Assembly: GCA_020638465.1 (NCBI GenBank)
Contig: JACKIM010000001.1
Coordinates: 897,501-961,500 of the forward strand
Length of the DNA stretch: 64,000 nt
Direction of reading: 5' to 3'
DNA from: Geminicoccaceae bacterium
GTDB lineage: Bacteria > Pseudomonadota > Alphaproteobacteria > Geminicoccales > Geminicoccaceae
Positions 43,256 to 53,382 of the stretch are shown here, piece after piece. Position 1 is the stretch's first letter, and each line of letters begins with the position of its first letter. The notes beneath the pieces were generated by a model that was given only the letters and a program-made list of their open reading frames with translations, was not told the DNA's origin and did not search any database. The position numbers and the translations under genes were made by a program.

Positions 43256-44971
43256 ATCACCGACGCCAGCACTCCCTATCGCGTCCTTGCGCGGACCTAC
43301 AGGCCGACAAAGCTCAGCGAGCTGATCGGGCAGGAGGCGCTCGTGCGGGCCCTGTCCAATGCCACGGCCTCCGGGCGCATCGCCCATGCGTTCCTGCTCA
43401 CGGGCATTCGCGGCGTGGGCAAGACCACTACCGCCCGCATCATCGCCCGTTCGCTGAACTGCACCGGCACCGACGGCAGGGGCGGCCCGACCGTGGATCC
43501 CTGCGGGGTCTGCCCGAGCTGCAAGGCGATTGCCGCCGACAATTCGATGGACGTCATCGAGATGGACGCGGCGACACGGACCGGCATCGACGACATCCGC
43601 GAGATCGTCGAGAAGGTGCGTTACGCGCCGGTTGCATCGCGCTTCAAGGTCTACATCATCGACGAAGTGCACATGCTCTCGGAAAAGGCCTTCAACGGCC
43701 TGCTCAAGACGCTGGAGGAACCACCGGAGCACGCCAAGTTCATTTTCGCGACGACCGAGGCGCGCAAGGTTCCGGTGACCGTGCTGTCGCGCTGCCAGCG
43801 CTTCGACCTGCGACGCATCGAGCCGGAACAGCTGGCCGGCCATCTGCGCGCCATCTGCGCGAGGGAGAAGATCGAGGCCGAGAGCGAGGCGCTCGACCTG
43901 ATCGCCCGGGCGGCCGGCGGTTCGGCGCGCGACTCGCTCTCGCTGCTGGATCAGGCCATCGCCCTGAGCGAGGGAACGATCCGGTCGAGCGACGTCGCCT
44001 TCATGCTCGGACTCGGTGATCGCAGGCGGATTCTCGACCTGTACGAGGCCGTTCTGGAAGGTCGGGCAGCGGCGGCCATCGACACGTTTCGCGATATCCA
44101 CGACCGTGGCGCGGAACCCGCGGCGGTGCTCGAAGACATGCTGGAGACCTGCCACTGGCTCTCCGGTCTCAAGATCGATCGCGACCGGGGATCCGTCATG
44201 GCGACCGACAGGGAGGTCGAGGAACGCGGTCGCGAGCTGTCGGGGCGGCTGTCCATGGCCATTCTGGCGCGCGCCTGGCAGACCCTGCTCAAGGGTCTCG
44301 ACGAGGTCCGAAACGCACCACAATCCGGTATGGCTGCCGAGATGATATTGTTGCGGCTGGCGAGCATGGGTGACCTGCCGACACCCGGCGAACTCGCCCG
44401 GATGCTGCGTGACGGCCGGAGACCGGAAACGGCCGCACGACCGGGCGCGGAGCCTGCACGGGGCGGTCCGGGAGCGCCCGTGCCCGGTGGCCGGCCGCAG
44501 GCCCGATCCTCGATGGCGCTGGCTGCGGCCCACCCGGCGGTATCCGGCGAACGCCTCGAAGCCGTGCAACGCAACCCGTCCGCATCACCCGCCGTCCAGC
44601 CGATGCCGGCGAGTTTCGAGGAACTCGTGGCGATGCTGGCGCGCTCGGGAGAGCCGTCGCTTGCAGCCTACCTCAGTCAGGGTGCCCGGCTGGTGCAGTA
44701 CCGGCCGCAGCATCTGGAACTGTCGCTGGACAGCGGTCTGCCCGCCGACCTCTCCGGCAGGCTCAATGATGCGCTCGCCCGGATGACCGGCAAGCGGTGG
44801 GGAATAGTGCTCAGCCGTGACACGGCCCAGCCCACGCTCGCGGAACAGAGACTGGAGGAAAAGCAGCGGGCCATCGATCAGGCCGCCGGAATTCCCGACG
44901 TGCGGACCGTGCTGGAGGCCTTCCCCGGGGCACGGATCATCGACATTCACCGCCGCGACAGCGAGGGCTGA
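43256..44971 (+). CDS. dnaX: DNA polymerase III subunit gamma/tau
   Basis: 571 residues if it starts at 43256. Motifs are GIRGVGKTTTARIIARSL (Walker A), the zinc cysteines DPCGVCPSCK, IIDEVHMLSEKAFNGLLK, TLEEPPEH and the sensor region TVLSRCQRFDLRR. The tau-like C-terminus is low-complexity and then helical. The first ATG/GTG/TTG in frame is GTG 43343, but the conserved N-terminus (TPYRVLARTYRP and IGQEALVRAL) lies upstream of it. An ATC at 43256 sits exactly where the family start is expected, with GGCGAGA upstream. The ATC start is inferred. Confidence 0.94.
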   Translation: MTDASTPYRVLARTYRPTKLSELIGQEALVRALSNATASGRIAHAFLLTGIRGVGKTTTARIIARSLNCTGTDGRGGPTVDPCGVCPSCKAIAADNSMDVIEMDAATRTGIDDIREIVEKVRYAPVASRFKVYIIDEVHMLSEKAFNGLLKTLEEPPEHAKFIFATTEARKVPVTVLSRCQRFDLRRIEPEQLAGHLRAICAREKIEAESEALDLIARAAGGSARDSLSLLDQAIALSEGTIRSSDVAFMLGLGDRRRILDLYEAVLEGRAAAAIDTFRDIHDRGAEPAAVLEDMLETCHWLSGLKIDRDRGSVMATDREVEERGRELSGRLSMAILARAWQTLLKGLDEVRNAPQSGMAAEMILLRLASMGDLPTPGELARMLRDGRRPETAARPGAEPARGGPGAPVPGGRPQARSSMALAAAHPAVSGERLEAVQRNPSASPAVQPMPASFEELVAMLARSGEPSLAAYLSQGARLVQYRPQHLELSLDSGLPADLSGRLNDALARMTGKRWGIVLSRDTAQPTLAEQRLEEKQRAIDQAAGIPDVRTVLEAFPGARIIDIHRRDSEG

Positions 44972-45118
44972 TCGCGAAACGTCGTTGGCGGCCAGTGAGT
45001 CGTATTGCGATTTGCCGAAATCGACATACATCTCTGGCCACTTGTTTCGTCATACCTTCCCACCATTCGGACGATCATGTCGTAACGTTGGGAATTCCAG
45101 AATCGGGATGAATGCAGG

Positions 45119-45442
45119 ATGAAGAATTTATCGGGTATGCTCAAACAGGCGCAGAAGCTGCAGCAGCAGATGCAGGAAATGCAGGAGCGCCTCGTCGACA
45201 TGGAGGTCGAGGGTGAGGCCGGAGCAGGCATGCTCAAGGTCACGCTCAACGGCAAGGGTGAAATGCGCCGCATCAAGATCGACCCGCAATTGATCGACCC
45301 GCAGGATGTCGAGACACTTGAGGATCTGATCGTCGCGGCTGTCAACAACGCCAAGGGCCATGTCGAGGAGCACGTCCAGTCCGAGATGTCGAAGATGACC
45401 GGCGGGCTGCCGCTGCCTCCCGGCATGAAATTGCCGTTCTAG
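45119..45442 (+). CDS. YbaB/EbfC-family nucleoid-associated protein
   Basis: 107 residues. It begins MKNLSGMLKQAQKLQQQMQE and carries the family core DMEVEGEAGAGMLKVTLNGK. It binds DNA as a dimer. It lies between dnaX and recR, its usual place. The 147-base gap after dnaX shows no gene. Confidence 0.95.
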   Translation: MKNLSGMLKQAQKLQQQMQEMQERLVDMEVEGEAGAGMLKVTLNGKGEMRRIKIDPQLIDPQDVETLEDLIVAAVNNAKGHVEEHVQSEMSKMTGGLPLPPGMKLPF

Positions 45443-45463
45443 AGCGACAGGGACCCGACGGCC

Positions 45464-46060
45464 TTGGCTGCAAGCGAGATCGAGCACCTGATCAGGCTGA
45501 TCGGGCGGTTGCCCGGGCTTGGCCCGCGTTCGGCCCGCCGTGCTGCCCTGAGCCTCATGAAGCATCCCGACACGCTGCTGCGACCGCTGGTGGATTCGCT
45601 TTCACAGTGCCGCGATGTCATTTCGGTCTGTTCCGTCTGCGGGAATCTCGACAGCCGCAATCCTTGCGCAGTGTGCAACGATCCCCAGCGTGAGTTGACC
45701 GTCCTCTGTGTCGTGCAGGATGTCGAGGACCTCTGGGCCATGGACCGGAGCGGCAGCTATCGCGGACAGTATCATGTCCTCGGCGGGACTCTTTCCGCAC
45801 TTGATGGCCGTCACCCGGAGAACCTGCGGATCGCCGCACTCGTCGACCGGGTGGAGCGCGCCGGCATCGAGGAGGTGATCCTCGCCCTGGGTGCCACCGT
45901 CGAGGGCCAGACCACCGCCCACTATCTCGCCGAACGCCTGAAACCATTCAGCTGCAAGGTGACGAGGCTTGCCCATGGGCTTCCCGTCGGCGGTGAGCTG
46001 AACTATCTGGACCAGGGAACGCTGGATGCAGCCATGAAGGCTCGCCAGGTTCTGGCCTGA
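45464..46060 (+). CDS. recR: Recombination protein RecR
   Basis: 198 residues. The helix-hairpin-helix (IGRLPGLGPRSARRAAL), the zinc finger (CSVCGNLDSRNPCAVC) and the Toprim domain (VVQDVEDLWAMD) are in order, and the C-terminal Walker-like LARGLP block appears as LAHGLPVGGELNYLD. It acts with RecO/RecF in gap repair. The start is TTG 45464, with AGGGAC upstream, 22 bases after ybaB. Confidence 0.95.
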   Translation: MAASEIEHLIRLIGRLPGLGPRSARRAALSLMKHPDTLLRPLVDSLSQCRDVISVCSVCGNLDSRNPCAVCNDPQRELTVLCVVQDVEDLWAMDRSGSYRGQYHVLGGTLSALDGRHPENLRIAALVDRVERAGIEEVILALGATVEGQTTAHYLAERLKPFSCKVTRLAHGLPVGGELNYLDQGTLDAAMKARQVLA

Positions 46061-46128
46061 TCCGACCGGTCCGCGACGCGGACATGGCGACCGGACCCCA
46101 CCATGCGAGTTGAAGAACGAGAACCGCC

Positions 46129-46635
46129 ATGAGCCTTCTGACCATCCTTGAAGTTCCCGATCCGGTCCTCAAGACACCTGGTGTCGAGGTCCGCACGTTC
46201 GATGCGGCACTGGCGGCCCTGCTCGATGACATGCTCGAAACCATGTACAAGGCACCGGGCATCGGCCTCGCCGGCCCCCAGGTGGGCGTCAGCCAGCGCA
46301 TTGCCGTCGTCGACATCTCGGAGAACAAGGACGAGCCGATGAAGCTCGTCAATCCGGTGATCGAGTGGAAATCGGACAACATCGTCCAGACCGAGGAAGG
46401 CTGCCTGAGCCTGCCGGGTCAGTATGCCGATGTACGCCGTCCGGATGCCGTGCACGTGCGCTACCATGACGAGAAGGGCGAGCCGCAACGGGTGGAGGCG
46501 GATGGCCTGCTCGCACGCTGCCTGCAGCATGAACTTGACCACCTCGACGGCATTCTCTTCACCGATCACATCTCCACGTTGAAACGTGGTATCATCATGC
46601 GCAAACTGGCCAAGCGACGGAAACTCAAGGGGTAG
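46129..46635 (+). CDS. def: Peptide deformylase
   Basis: 168 residues. The three motifs are GIGLAGPQVG, EEGCLSLPG and QHELDHLDG, with the Cys and the two His metal ligands. It removes the formyl group from new proteins. Ser-Leu-Leu at the N-terminus and a basic tail (RKLAKRRKLKG) are normal. First gene of def-fmt-truA. Confidence 0.96.
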   Translation: MSLLTILEVPDPVLKTPGVEVRTFDAALAALLDDMLETMYKAPGIGLAGPQVGVSQRIAVVDISENKDEPMKLVNPVIEWKSDNIVQTEEGCLSLPGQYADVRRPDAVHVRYHDEKGEPQRVEADGLLARCLQHELDHLDGILFTDHISTLKRGIIMRKLAKRRKLKG

Positions 46636-46642
46636 GTCATTC

Positions 46643-47560
46643 ATGCTGCGCATCGCCTTCATGGGTACGAGTGCCTTTGCCGTGCCCGCGCTGGATGCCC
46701 TGGCGCGCTCGAAGGTCGAGGTCGTTGCCGTCTACACCCAGCCGCCGCGACGTGCGGGACGTGGCAAGAAGCATCGGCCATCGCCCGTCCACGAGGCCGC
46801 GATCCGTCACGGATTGCCCGTGGAAACACCGCTGAGCTTCAGGGACGAGGATGCCCTCAGGACGTTTGCCGGCCTCGGCCTCGATGTGGCGGTGGTGGCA
46901 TCCTACGGCCTGCTGCTGCCACGTGCCGTGCTTGATGCTCCACGACTGGGGTGTATCAACATTCATGCATCAACCCTGCCCCGCTGGCGGGGGGCGGCAC
47001 CGATCCAGCGGGCCATTCTCGCCGGAGACAGGGAAACAGGCGTGGATCTTTTCCAGATGGAAGAAGGTCTCGATACCGGCCCTGTCCTCCTGCGGCGAAA
47101 ACTTCTCATCTGCGAGGATGACACCAGCCAGAGCCTGCATGACCGGCTGGCCGAACTGGGAGCCTCGATGATCCCCGACCTGGTCGAGGGACTCGAAAGC
47201 GGCTCGCTCCGGCCGGTGCAGCAACCATCCGAAGGCGCCATCTACGCGCGCAAGCTGGTCAAGGAGGAGGCCGATATCGACTTCAGCCGGCCGGCCGTCG
47301 AAATCGAGCGCATGATCCGCGCCTTCGACCCGTGGCCCGGCGCATGGTGCCGGTTCAACGAACAGCGCCTGCGCATTCACAAGGCACGGGTCATCGACGG
47401 CAAGGGCTCTCCGGGCGAGGTCATCGCCCTGCCGCTGACGATCGCCTGCGGCGAGGGAGCGCTGGAAATCCTGGAGATACAGCGCGAGGGACGCAGATCC
47501 ATGACGGCCGACGAACTGCAACGCGGCTTCGCCATCCCGCCCGAGAGCAGGGTCGGCTGA
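46643..47560 (+). CDS. fmt: Methionyl-tRNA formyltransferase
   Basis: 305 residues. It begins MLRIAFMGTSAFAVPALDAL. The folate-binding HASTLPRWRGAAPIQRAI block and the tRNA loop region (PPRRAGRGKKHRPSPVHEAA) are seen. It formylates initiator Met-tRNA. The ATG at 46643 is seven bases after def; an earlier frame start inside def is rejected. Confidence 0.96.
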   Translation: MLRIAFMGTSAFAVPALDALARSKVEVVAVYTQPPRRAGRGKKHRPSPVHEAAIRHGLPVETPLSFRDEDALRTFAGLGLDVAVVASYGLLLPRAVLDAPRLGCINIHASTLPRWRGAAPIQRAILAGDRETGVDLFQMEEGLDTGPVLLRRKLLICEDDTSQSLHDRLAELGASMIPDLVEGLESGSLRPVQQPSEGAIYARKLVKEEADIDFSRPAVEIERMIRAFDPWPGAWCRFNEQRLRIHKARVIDGKGSPGEVIALPLTIACGEGALEILEIQREGRRSMTADELQRGFAIPPESRVG

Positions 47561-47563
47561 GCG

Positions 47564-48316
47564 ATGCCACGCTACCGCCTCGTCCTCGAATTCGACGGCG
47601 GCCCGTTCGTCGGCTGGCAGCGTCAGGAGAACGGGCCATCGGTCCAGGCCGCCGTCGAGCGCGCGATCGGGGCCATGCTGAACGAGACCGTCACCGTCTT
47701 CGCCGCCGGCCGCACGGACGCCGGAGTGCACGCCCTGGCCATGCCCGTTCACTTCGATCTCGACCGCGACGTGGCTCCGGAGAAGCTTATGGCAGGGATC
47801 AACCACCACCTGCGTCCCGATCCTGTCGCGGTGCTCGATGCCCGGCGGACGGACGACGACTTCCACGCCCGCTTTTCCGCCGTCTCGCGAAGCTATGTCT
47901 ACCGCATCCTCAATCGCCGCCCGACCCCCGCGATCGAGCGTGGCCGGGTCTGGCACGTGGCCCGCAGGCTCAGCACCGAACGCATGCAGGAAGCCTCGCA
48001 GGCGCTGCTCGGCAAACATGACTTCACCAGCTTCCGCAGCTCCGAATGTCAGGCGTCGTCACCCGTAAAGATGCTGAATCGCGTCCATGTGGAGCGCTTT
48101 GGCGACGAGATCCACTTCAAGCTCGAAGCTCCGAGCTTTCTGCACCATCAGGTGCGCAACATCGTCGGCAGCCTGAAGCTGATCGGCGAAGGAAGCCGTC
48201 CCGTCAGCTTCATTGATGACGCACTCAAGGCCCGCGACCGCAGCCAGGCAGGCCCGACCGCCCCGGCGCAGGGCCTCTACTTCGTGCGCGCCGATTATCC
48301 CGCCAGCAACTGGTGA
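47564..48316 (+). CDS. truA: tRNA pseudouridine(38-40) synthase TruA
   Basis: 250 residues. The catalytic aspartate is in AAGRTDAGVHALAMP; the N-terminus LVLEFDGGPFVGWQRQ and the C-terminal PSFLHHQVRNIVG match the family. It starts three bases after fmt and overlaps the converging membrane-protein gene by 22 bases. Confidence 0.96.
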   Translation: MPRYRLVLEFDGGPFVGWQRQENGPSVQAAVERAIGAMLNETVTVFAAGRTDAGVHALAMPVHFDLDRDVAPEKLMAGINHHLRPDPVAVLDARRTDDDFHARFSAVSRSYVYRILNRRPTPAIERGRVWHVARRLSTERMQEASQALLGKHDFTSFRSSECQASSPVKMLNRVHVERFGDEIHFKLEAPSFLHHQVRNIVGSLKLIGEGSRPVSFIDDALKARDRSQAGPTAPAQGLYFVRADYPASNW

Positions 48317-48870
48317 ATGACCTCTTCGACCAGCAGATCGAGTGTGAAAAGCCCGAGGACCGTAACGGCCGGTGCGCGAAGGGCGATCTTGAGCACGAAC
48401 CATTGCACATAGAGCGCGCCGACAAACGCGAACAACAGCAGGAGCTGCCCGAGGGCCGGCGGCATGAGGCTGGTGACCAGCAGCACCGCGATGAAGATCG
48501 CCATGACGCAGGCCGAGACCCAATTACTGGCGATGATCAACGGAAGGTAGCGATCGCCAAGTTTGAAAAATCGCACGAATGCGAGACTCAACAACGGAAA
48601 CTTTAACCACGAGAGCACGAAAATGAGACTGGTTCTCGCCAGGTTCTCGAATGTGACAGGATTTCCAGCCTGCACATTCTGCACATAGAAGATGAATATC
48701 GCACCGGGAAAGACAATCGCGGCAGAAAGGAACGAGCGCCAGAACCCCTCGATGGTCAGGTTGAAACAACGCAGTCCATCCGGTTGCAACCGCACCAGCA
48801 TCGAAGCGGCCCGCAGGGAACGGACAACCTCCGCCTTCAGATCGCCTTGCTGTCGGTCAACGGGATTCAT
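48295..48870 (-). CDS. Membrane protein of unknown function
   Basis: 191 residues with about five hydrophobic segments (FLSAAIVFPGAIFIFYV, TSLIFVLSWLKFPLLSLAF, ACVMAIFIAVLLVTSLM, LLLLFAFVGALYVQWFV). The N-terminus is polar. It overlaps dapE by four bases (ATGA) and is co-translated with it. The pattern is Yip1-like, but I do not recognise a family. Confidence 0.8.
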   Translation of the reverse strand: MNPVDRQQGDLKAEVVRSLRAASMLVRLQPDGLRCFNLTIEGFWRSFLSAAIVFPGAIFIFYVQNVQAGNPVTFENLARTSLIFVLSWLKFPLLSLAFVRFFKLGDRYLPLIIASNWVSACVMAIFIAVLLVTSLMPPALGQLLLLFAFVGALYVQWFVLKIALRAPAVTVLGLFTLDLLVEEVIHQLLAG

Positions 48871-50081
48871 GCCGAACGATCGTCTGTCGCAAAAAATCGC
48901 GGGATGAGATCCGCATAGACCAGGGTGAGCTTTTCGATATCGGCAAGCGCGACACGCTCGTCACTCTGGTGCATCGTGCTGCCGACGATGCCAAGTTCCA
49001 CCACCGGGGAATAATGGCAAATGAAACGCGCATCGGATGTCCCTCCCGACGTGCTGAGTTCGGGCGTGAGTCCGGTAACGGCCCCGATGCTGGCGACGAC
49101 GGTATCGACGAAGGCTCCGGGCGTGGTGACGAACGGCCTGGCACTTTCGCTGAAGTCGATATCGAAACGCCCGCCAGCCGCCGACGCGCTGTTGCGCACC
49201 CATGTCTCAAGGCTGTCACGGCTGTGCATGTCGTTGTAGCGGATGTTGAAAACCGCCTTCGCCTCGCCGGGTACGACATTGCTGGCGGGATTGCCGATGT
49301 CGATGGTCGTCACCTGCAGCGTCGACGGATCGAAATGGGCGTTGCCCTGATCCAGCGGCTCGCGCGTCAGCCGTTCGAGCAGCCGGACGACCGCATGAGC
49401 CGCGTTCTCGGCACGATGCGGATAGGCGACATGCCCCTGGCGGCCCAGTGCTGTGACCGTGACGGTAAGCGAGCCACGCCGCCCGATCTTGACCATGTCC
49501 CCCACGGCCTGCTGCGAGGTCGGCTCGCCGACGATGCAGCCGTCGAAGCGGTGGCCCTGGTCATGCGCCCATTCGAGCACCTTCACGGTGCCATTGACGG
49601 CCGGTCCCTCCTCATCGCCGGTGATGATGAGGCTGATCGACCCCGGCATCTCGCCATGCCGCGTCCTGTGGCGGGCCAGTGCGGCAACGAAGCAGGCAAT
49701 GCCGCTCTTCATGTCGGCCGCCCCCCGGCCGATCAGCTCGTCGCCCTCGATCGTCGCGGCGAACGGATCGACATGCCAGCTCGACGCATCGCCCGGCGGA
49801 ACCACGTCGGTATGACCGGCAAAAGCCAGATGCGGACCGCCATCGCCGATGCGGGCGAACAGGTTTTCCACCGGGGCGGTGCCGTCCCCACCAAAGCGGA
49901 GGCGATGGACGACGAACCCCAGGCGTTCGAGCCATGAGGCAAGGAGCCGCTGCGCACCGCCGTCCTCCGGCGTCACCGAGGGACAGCGGACCAGCGCCTG
50001 CGTGAGCGCTACCGGATCTTCGAGATCGATCAAGGCCTGGCACTCCTCCCGACCGGACCCGCCATTCGGAACGGTCATCAA
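48867..50081 (-). CDS. dapE: Succinyl-diaminopimelate desuccinylase
   Basis: 404 residues of the M20 family. Metal-binding motifs are FAGHTDVVPPGD, the bridging Asp in LIGRGAADMKSG, and ITGDEEGPA. The dimerisation domain includes the VFNIRYND block, and the last ligand His is in GSTMHQSDE. It makes LL-diaminopimelate for lysine and murein. It follows dapD by 18 bases. ATG 50081 gives a slightly long, Gly-containing N-terminus. Confidence 0.94.
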   Translation of the reverse strand: MMTVPNGGSGREECQALIDLEDPVALTQALVRCPSVTPEDGGAQRLLASWLERLGFVVHRLRFGGDGTAPVENLFARIGDGGPHLAFAGHTDVVPPGDASSWHVDPFAATIEGDELIGRGAADMKSGIACFVAALARHRTRHGEMPGSISLIITGDEEGPAVNGTVKVLEWAHDQGHRFDGCIVGEPTSQQAVGDMVKIGRRGSLTVTVTALGRQGHVAYPHRAENAAHAVVRLLERLTREPLDQGNAHFDPSTLQVTTIDIGNPASNVVPGEAKAVFNIRYNDMHSRDSLETWVRNSASAAGGRFDIDFSESARPFVTTPGAFVDTVVASIGAVTGLTPELSTSGGTSDARFICHYSPVVELGIVGSTMHQSDERVALADIEKLTLVYADLIPRFFATDDRSA

Positions 50082-50099
50082 GCTGTGGCGTAACGTCGT

Positions 50100-50942
<843 letters not shown>

Positions 50943-51086
50943 GTTCAGTCCTCCTCCTCGCCCAAGGCCCGCGGAAGTTAGCGTCGCCCGTCCCGCTGTC
51001 AACAAGACGCGCTGGCCATGGCGATGTCGGTTCGTCCTTGCCGCATTCGGGAGCCGACCATAGTTTGACAGCAGTCACCCGTATTC

Positions 51087-52505
51087 ATGTTGAAGAAAAT
51101 GCCACAAGCCGCCTTTCTCGAATCCGCCCGTTCCCTGCTCGGACCTTCCGGCATCATCACCGACAAGGAGGAAGCCGAACCCTATCTATGGGATTTCTGG
51201 CGCCAGAACCTCGGTGTCAGCCCGGCCGTACTGCGTCCGTCATCGACCGCCGAGGTCTCCTCCGTCGTGCGACTGGCCGGCGAGCATGGCGTACCTCTCG
51301 TCCCCCAGTCCGGCAATACCGGCCTCGTGACCGGCGGCATTCCCGATCGGAGCGGCCGACAGGTAGTGCTCAGCCTCGAACGCATGAACCGCATTCGCGA
51401 TCGTGACCCGGCCGGCGACTACATCGTGGTCGAGGCGGGCTGCGTGCTGGCCGACATCCAGCAGGCGGCACAGGACATGGACCGGCTCTTTCCCCTGTCG
51501 CTGGGTGCCCAGGGCTCGTGCCGCATCGGCGGCAACATCTCCACCAATGCCGGCGGGGTCAACGTCCTGCGCTACGGCATGACCCGTCAGCTGGTGATGG
51601 GCCTGGAGGTCGTGCTCGGCGATGGCACCATCTGGAACGGTCTCCGCGCGTTGAAGAAGGACAACACGGGCTACGACCTCAAGCAGGTGTTCATCGGTGC
51701 GGAGGGTACACTCGGCATCATCACCGCCGCGGTCCTGCGCCTGTTCCCGCGTCCACGCGAGACGCAGACCCTGTGGCTGGCCATCGAACGTCCCGCCGTC
51801 GCCATCGAGTTGCTCAAGCGCTTCCAGTCCACATTCGGGGAACTGATCACCAGTTTCGAATTGCTCACCGGGTTCGGTGTGGAAGCGGCGGCCACCCATC
51901 TTCCGGGCGTGCGCCATCCCATCGAGAGCCGCAGCGACTGGCATCTGCTGATCGAGGTGGAATGGTCGCTGACCGAAGGATTGCTGCCACGCATCGAATC
52001 CATCGTCGAGGAGATCTTCGAGGCCGGACTCGCCAGCGACGGCACGATCGCACTCAGCGAGGAACAGCGGGCGATGATGTGGCGCATCCGCGAGGGCCAG
52101 AGCGAGGCAACCCGCCACATGGGCTATATCGTGCGCAGCGACGTCTCGGTGAAGGTGCGCGACCTGCCGCTGCTGATCGATCGTGCCACGGCCCGCTTTG
52201 CGGAGAGCGCTCCGGGCGTGACGCTCATCCCCTTCGGTCACGTCGGCGACGGCAACCTGCATTTCAACATGATCGCGCCGGAGGACACGGACGACATGCC
52301 CGCGCTGAAGAAGCGCCTGCTCGCCGAGCTCGCCGACATGGTTTTCGAGCTCGACGGATCGTTCAGCGCGGAACATGGCATCGGCCGTTCCAAGCGCGAT
52401 GAACTGGTGCAGCGCAAGAGCGAGGTCGAGGTCTCGATGATGCGGCAGCTGAAATCGACCTTCGACCCCGCCAATATCCTCAACCCGGGAGCGGTATTGC
52501 GCTAG
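51087..52505 (+). CDS. FAD-linked 2-hydroxyacid dehydrogenase (GlcD/D-2-hydroxyglutarate dehydrogenase-like)
   Basis: 472 residues of the vanillyl-alcohol oxidase family. The FAD domain has VVRLAGEHGVPLVPQSGNTG and LGAQGSCRIGGNISTNAGGV. The C-terminal domain has IPFGHVGDGNLHFN, with the metal-linked His pair, and FSAEHGIGRSK. This pattern is typical of D-2-hydroxyglutarate, D-lactate or glycolate dehydrogenases. The upstream gap to dapD is shared by divergent promoters. The downstream gene is a class II aldolase-family protein, 43 bases away, so a short catabolic unit is likely. The precise acid is unknown. Confidence 0.92.
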   Translation: MLKKMPQAAFLESARSLLGPSGIITDKEEAEPYLWDFWRQNLGVSPAVLRPSSTAEVSSVVRLAGEHGVPLVPQSGNTGLVTGGIPDRSGRQVVLSLERMNRIRDRDPAGDYIVVEAGCVLADIQQAAQDMDRLFPLSLGAQGSCRIGGNISTNAGGVNVLRYGMTRQLVMGLEVVLGDGTIWNGLRALKKDNTGYDLKQVFIGAEGTLGIITAAVLRLFPRPRETQTLWLAIERPAVAIELLKRFQSTFGELITSFELLTGFGVEAAATHLPGVRHPIESRSDWHLLIEVEWSLTEGLLPRIESIVEEIFEAGLASDGTIALSEEQRAMMWRIREGQSEATRHMGYIVRSDVSVKVRDLPLLIDRATARFAESAPGVTLIPFGHVGDGNLHFNMIAPEDTDDMPALKKRLLAELADMVFELDGSFSAEHGIGRSKRDELVQRKSEVEVSMMRQLKSTFDPANILNPGAVLR

Positions 52506-52548
52506 ACATTCTCCAGGCTGACAACTGCCCGATCAGGAGGATATCGTC

Positions 52549-53313
52549 ATGGCCGTCTCGAAGATCGCCCGCATGACCAATACCCCGGCCCATTACGAGG
52601 AACGGGTCGACCTTGCCTGTGCCTTCCGCTGGACGGTTCGACTGAACATGCATGAAGGTGTCGCCAATCACTTCTCGCTGGCCGTGAGCGACGATGGCAA
52701 GCGGTTCCTCATGAATGCCAACCAGGTCCATTTCAGCCGTATCCGCGCTTCCGAACTGCTGCTGCTGGATGCGGACGACCCGTCGACCATGGACCAGCCG
52801 CAAGCGCCCGATCCCACCGCCTGGGGGTTGCATGGGTCGATCCACCGCCACTGCCGCCATGCCCGTTGCGTGCTGCACTGCCATCCGATCTATTCGACGG
52901 TCCTGGCGTCGCTGGCCGACAGCACGATTCCGCCCATCGACCAGAACACGGCCACCTTCTACGAACGCCACATCGTCGATGACGGCTTCGGCGGACTGGC
53001 CTTCGAGGACGAGGGCGAGCGCTGCGCGAAGCTGCTGTCCGACCCGAATGTCAAGGTGATGGTGATGGGCAATCACGGCGTCCTGGTGCTGGGCCATTCC
53101 GTCGCCGATGCGTTCAATCGCCTGTACTACTTCGAACGGGCTGCGGAAACCTACATCAAGGCGCTCTCGACCGGGCGGCCGTTGCGGGTAATCCCCCACG
53201 ACGTCGCCAGCCGGACGGCCCGGGAGATCGAGGACTATCCGGAACAGGACACCCGGCACTTTTCCGAACTTCGTGCCATTCTCGACGATCAGGAACCCGA
53301 CTATCGCAACTGA
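52549..53313 (+). CDS. Class II aldolase/adducin-family protein
   Basis: 254 residues. Metal-binding histidines are seen in RCVLHCHPIYSTVLASLA and in VMGNHGVLVLG, in the order of the fuculose-aldolase fold. Members cleave sugar phosphates or decarboxylate; many are of unknown role. The early substrate-loop motif GVANHFSLAVSDDGKRFLMN is present. The start has AGGAGG about nine bases upstream. Confidence 0.88.
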   Translation: MAVSKIARMTNTPAHYEERVDLACAFRWTVRLNMHEGVANHFSLAVSDDGKRFLMNANQVHFSRIRASELLLLDADDPSTMDQPQAPDPTAWGLHGSIHRHCRHARCVLHCHPIYSTVLASLADSTIPPIDQNTATFYERHIVDDGFGGLAFEDEGERCAKLLSDPNVKVMVMGNHGVLVLGHSVADAFNRLYYFERAAETYIKALSTGRPLRVIPHDVASRTAREIEDYPEQDTRHFSELRAILDDQEPDYRN

Positions 53314-53382
53314 TCTCCCGGTGTTGCCGTTCCCGGATTCGTCCGATTCGCCCTTCCGCTACCCTGTGCCGGAGCCCCGACC

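Noticed and set aside
42830..44569. A 579-residue leftward open frame
   Set aside because: It is antisense to dnaX and the SRP RNA, both clearly real.
43343..44971. Programmed frameshift in dnaX making gamma
   Set aside because: No clear A-run slippery site followed by a hairpin was noticed.
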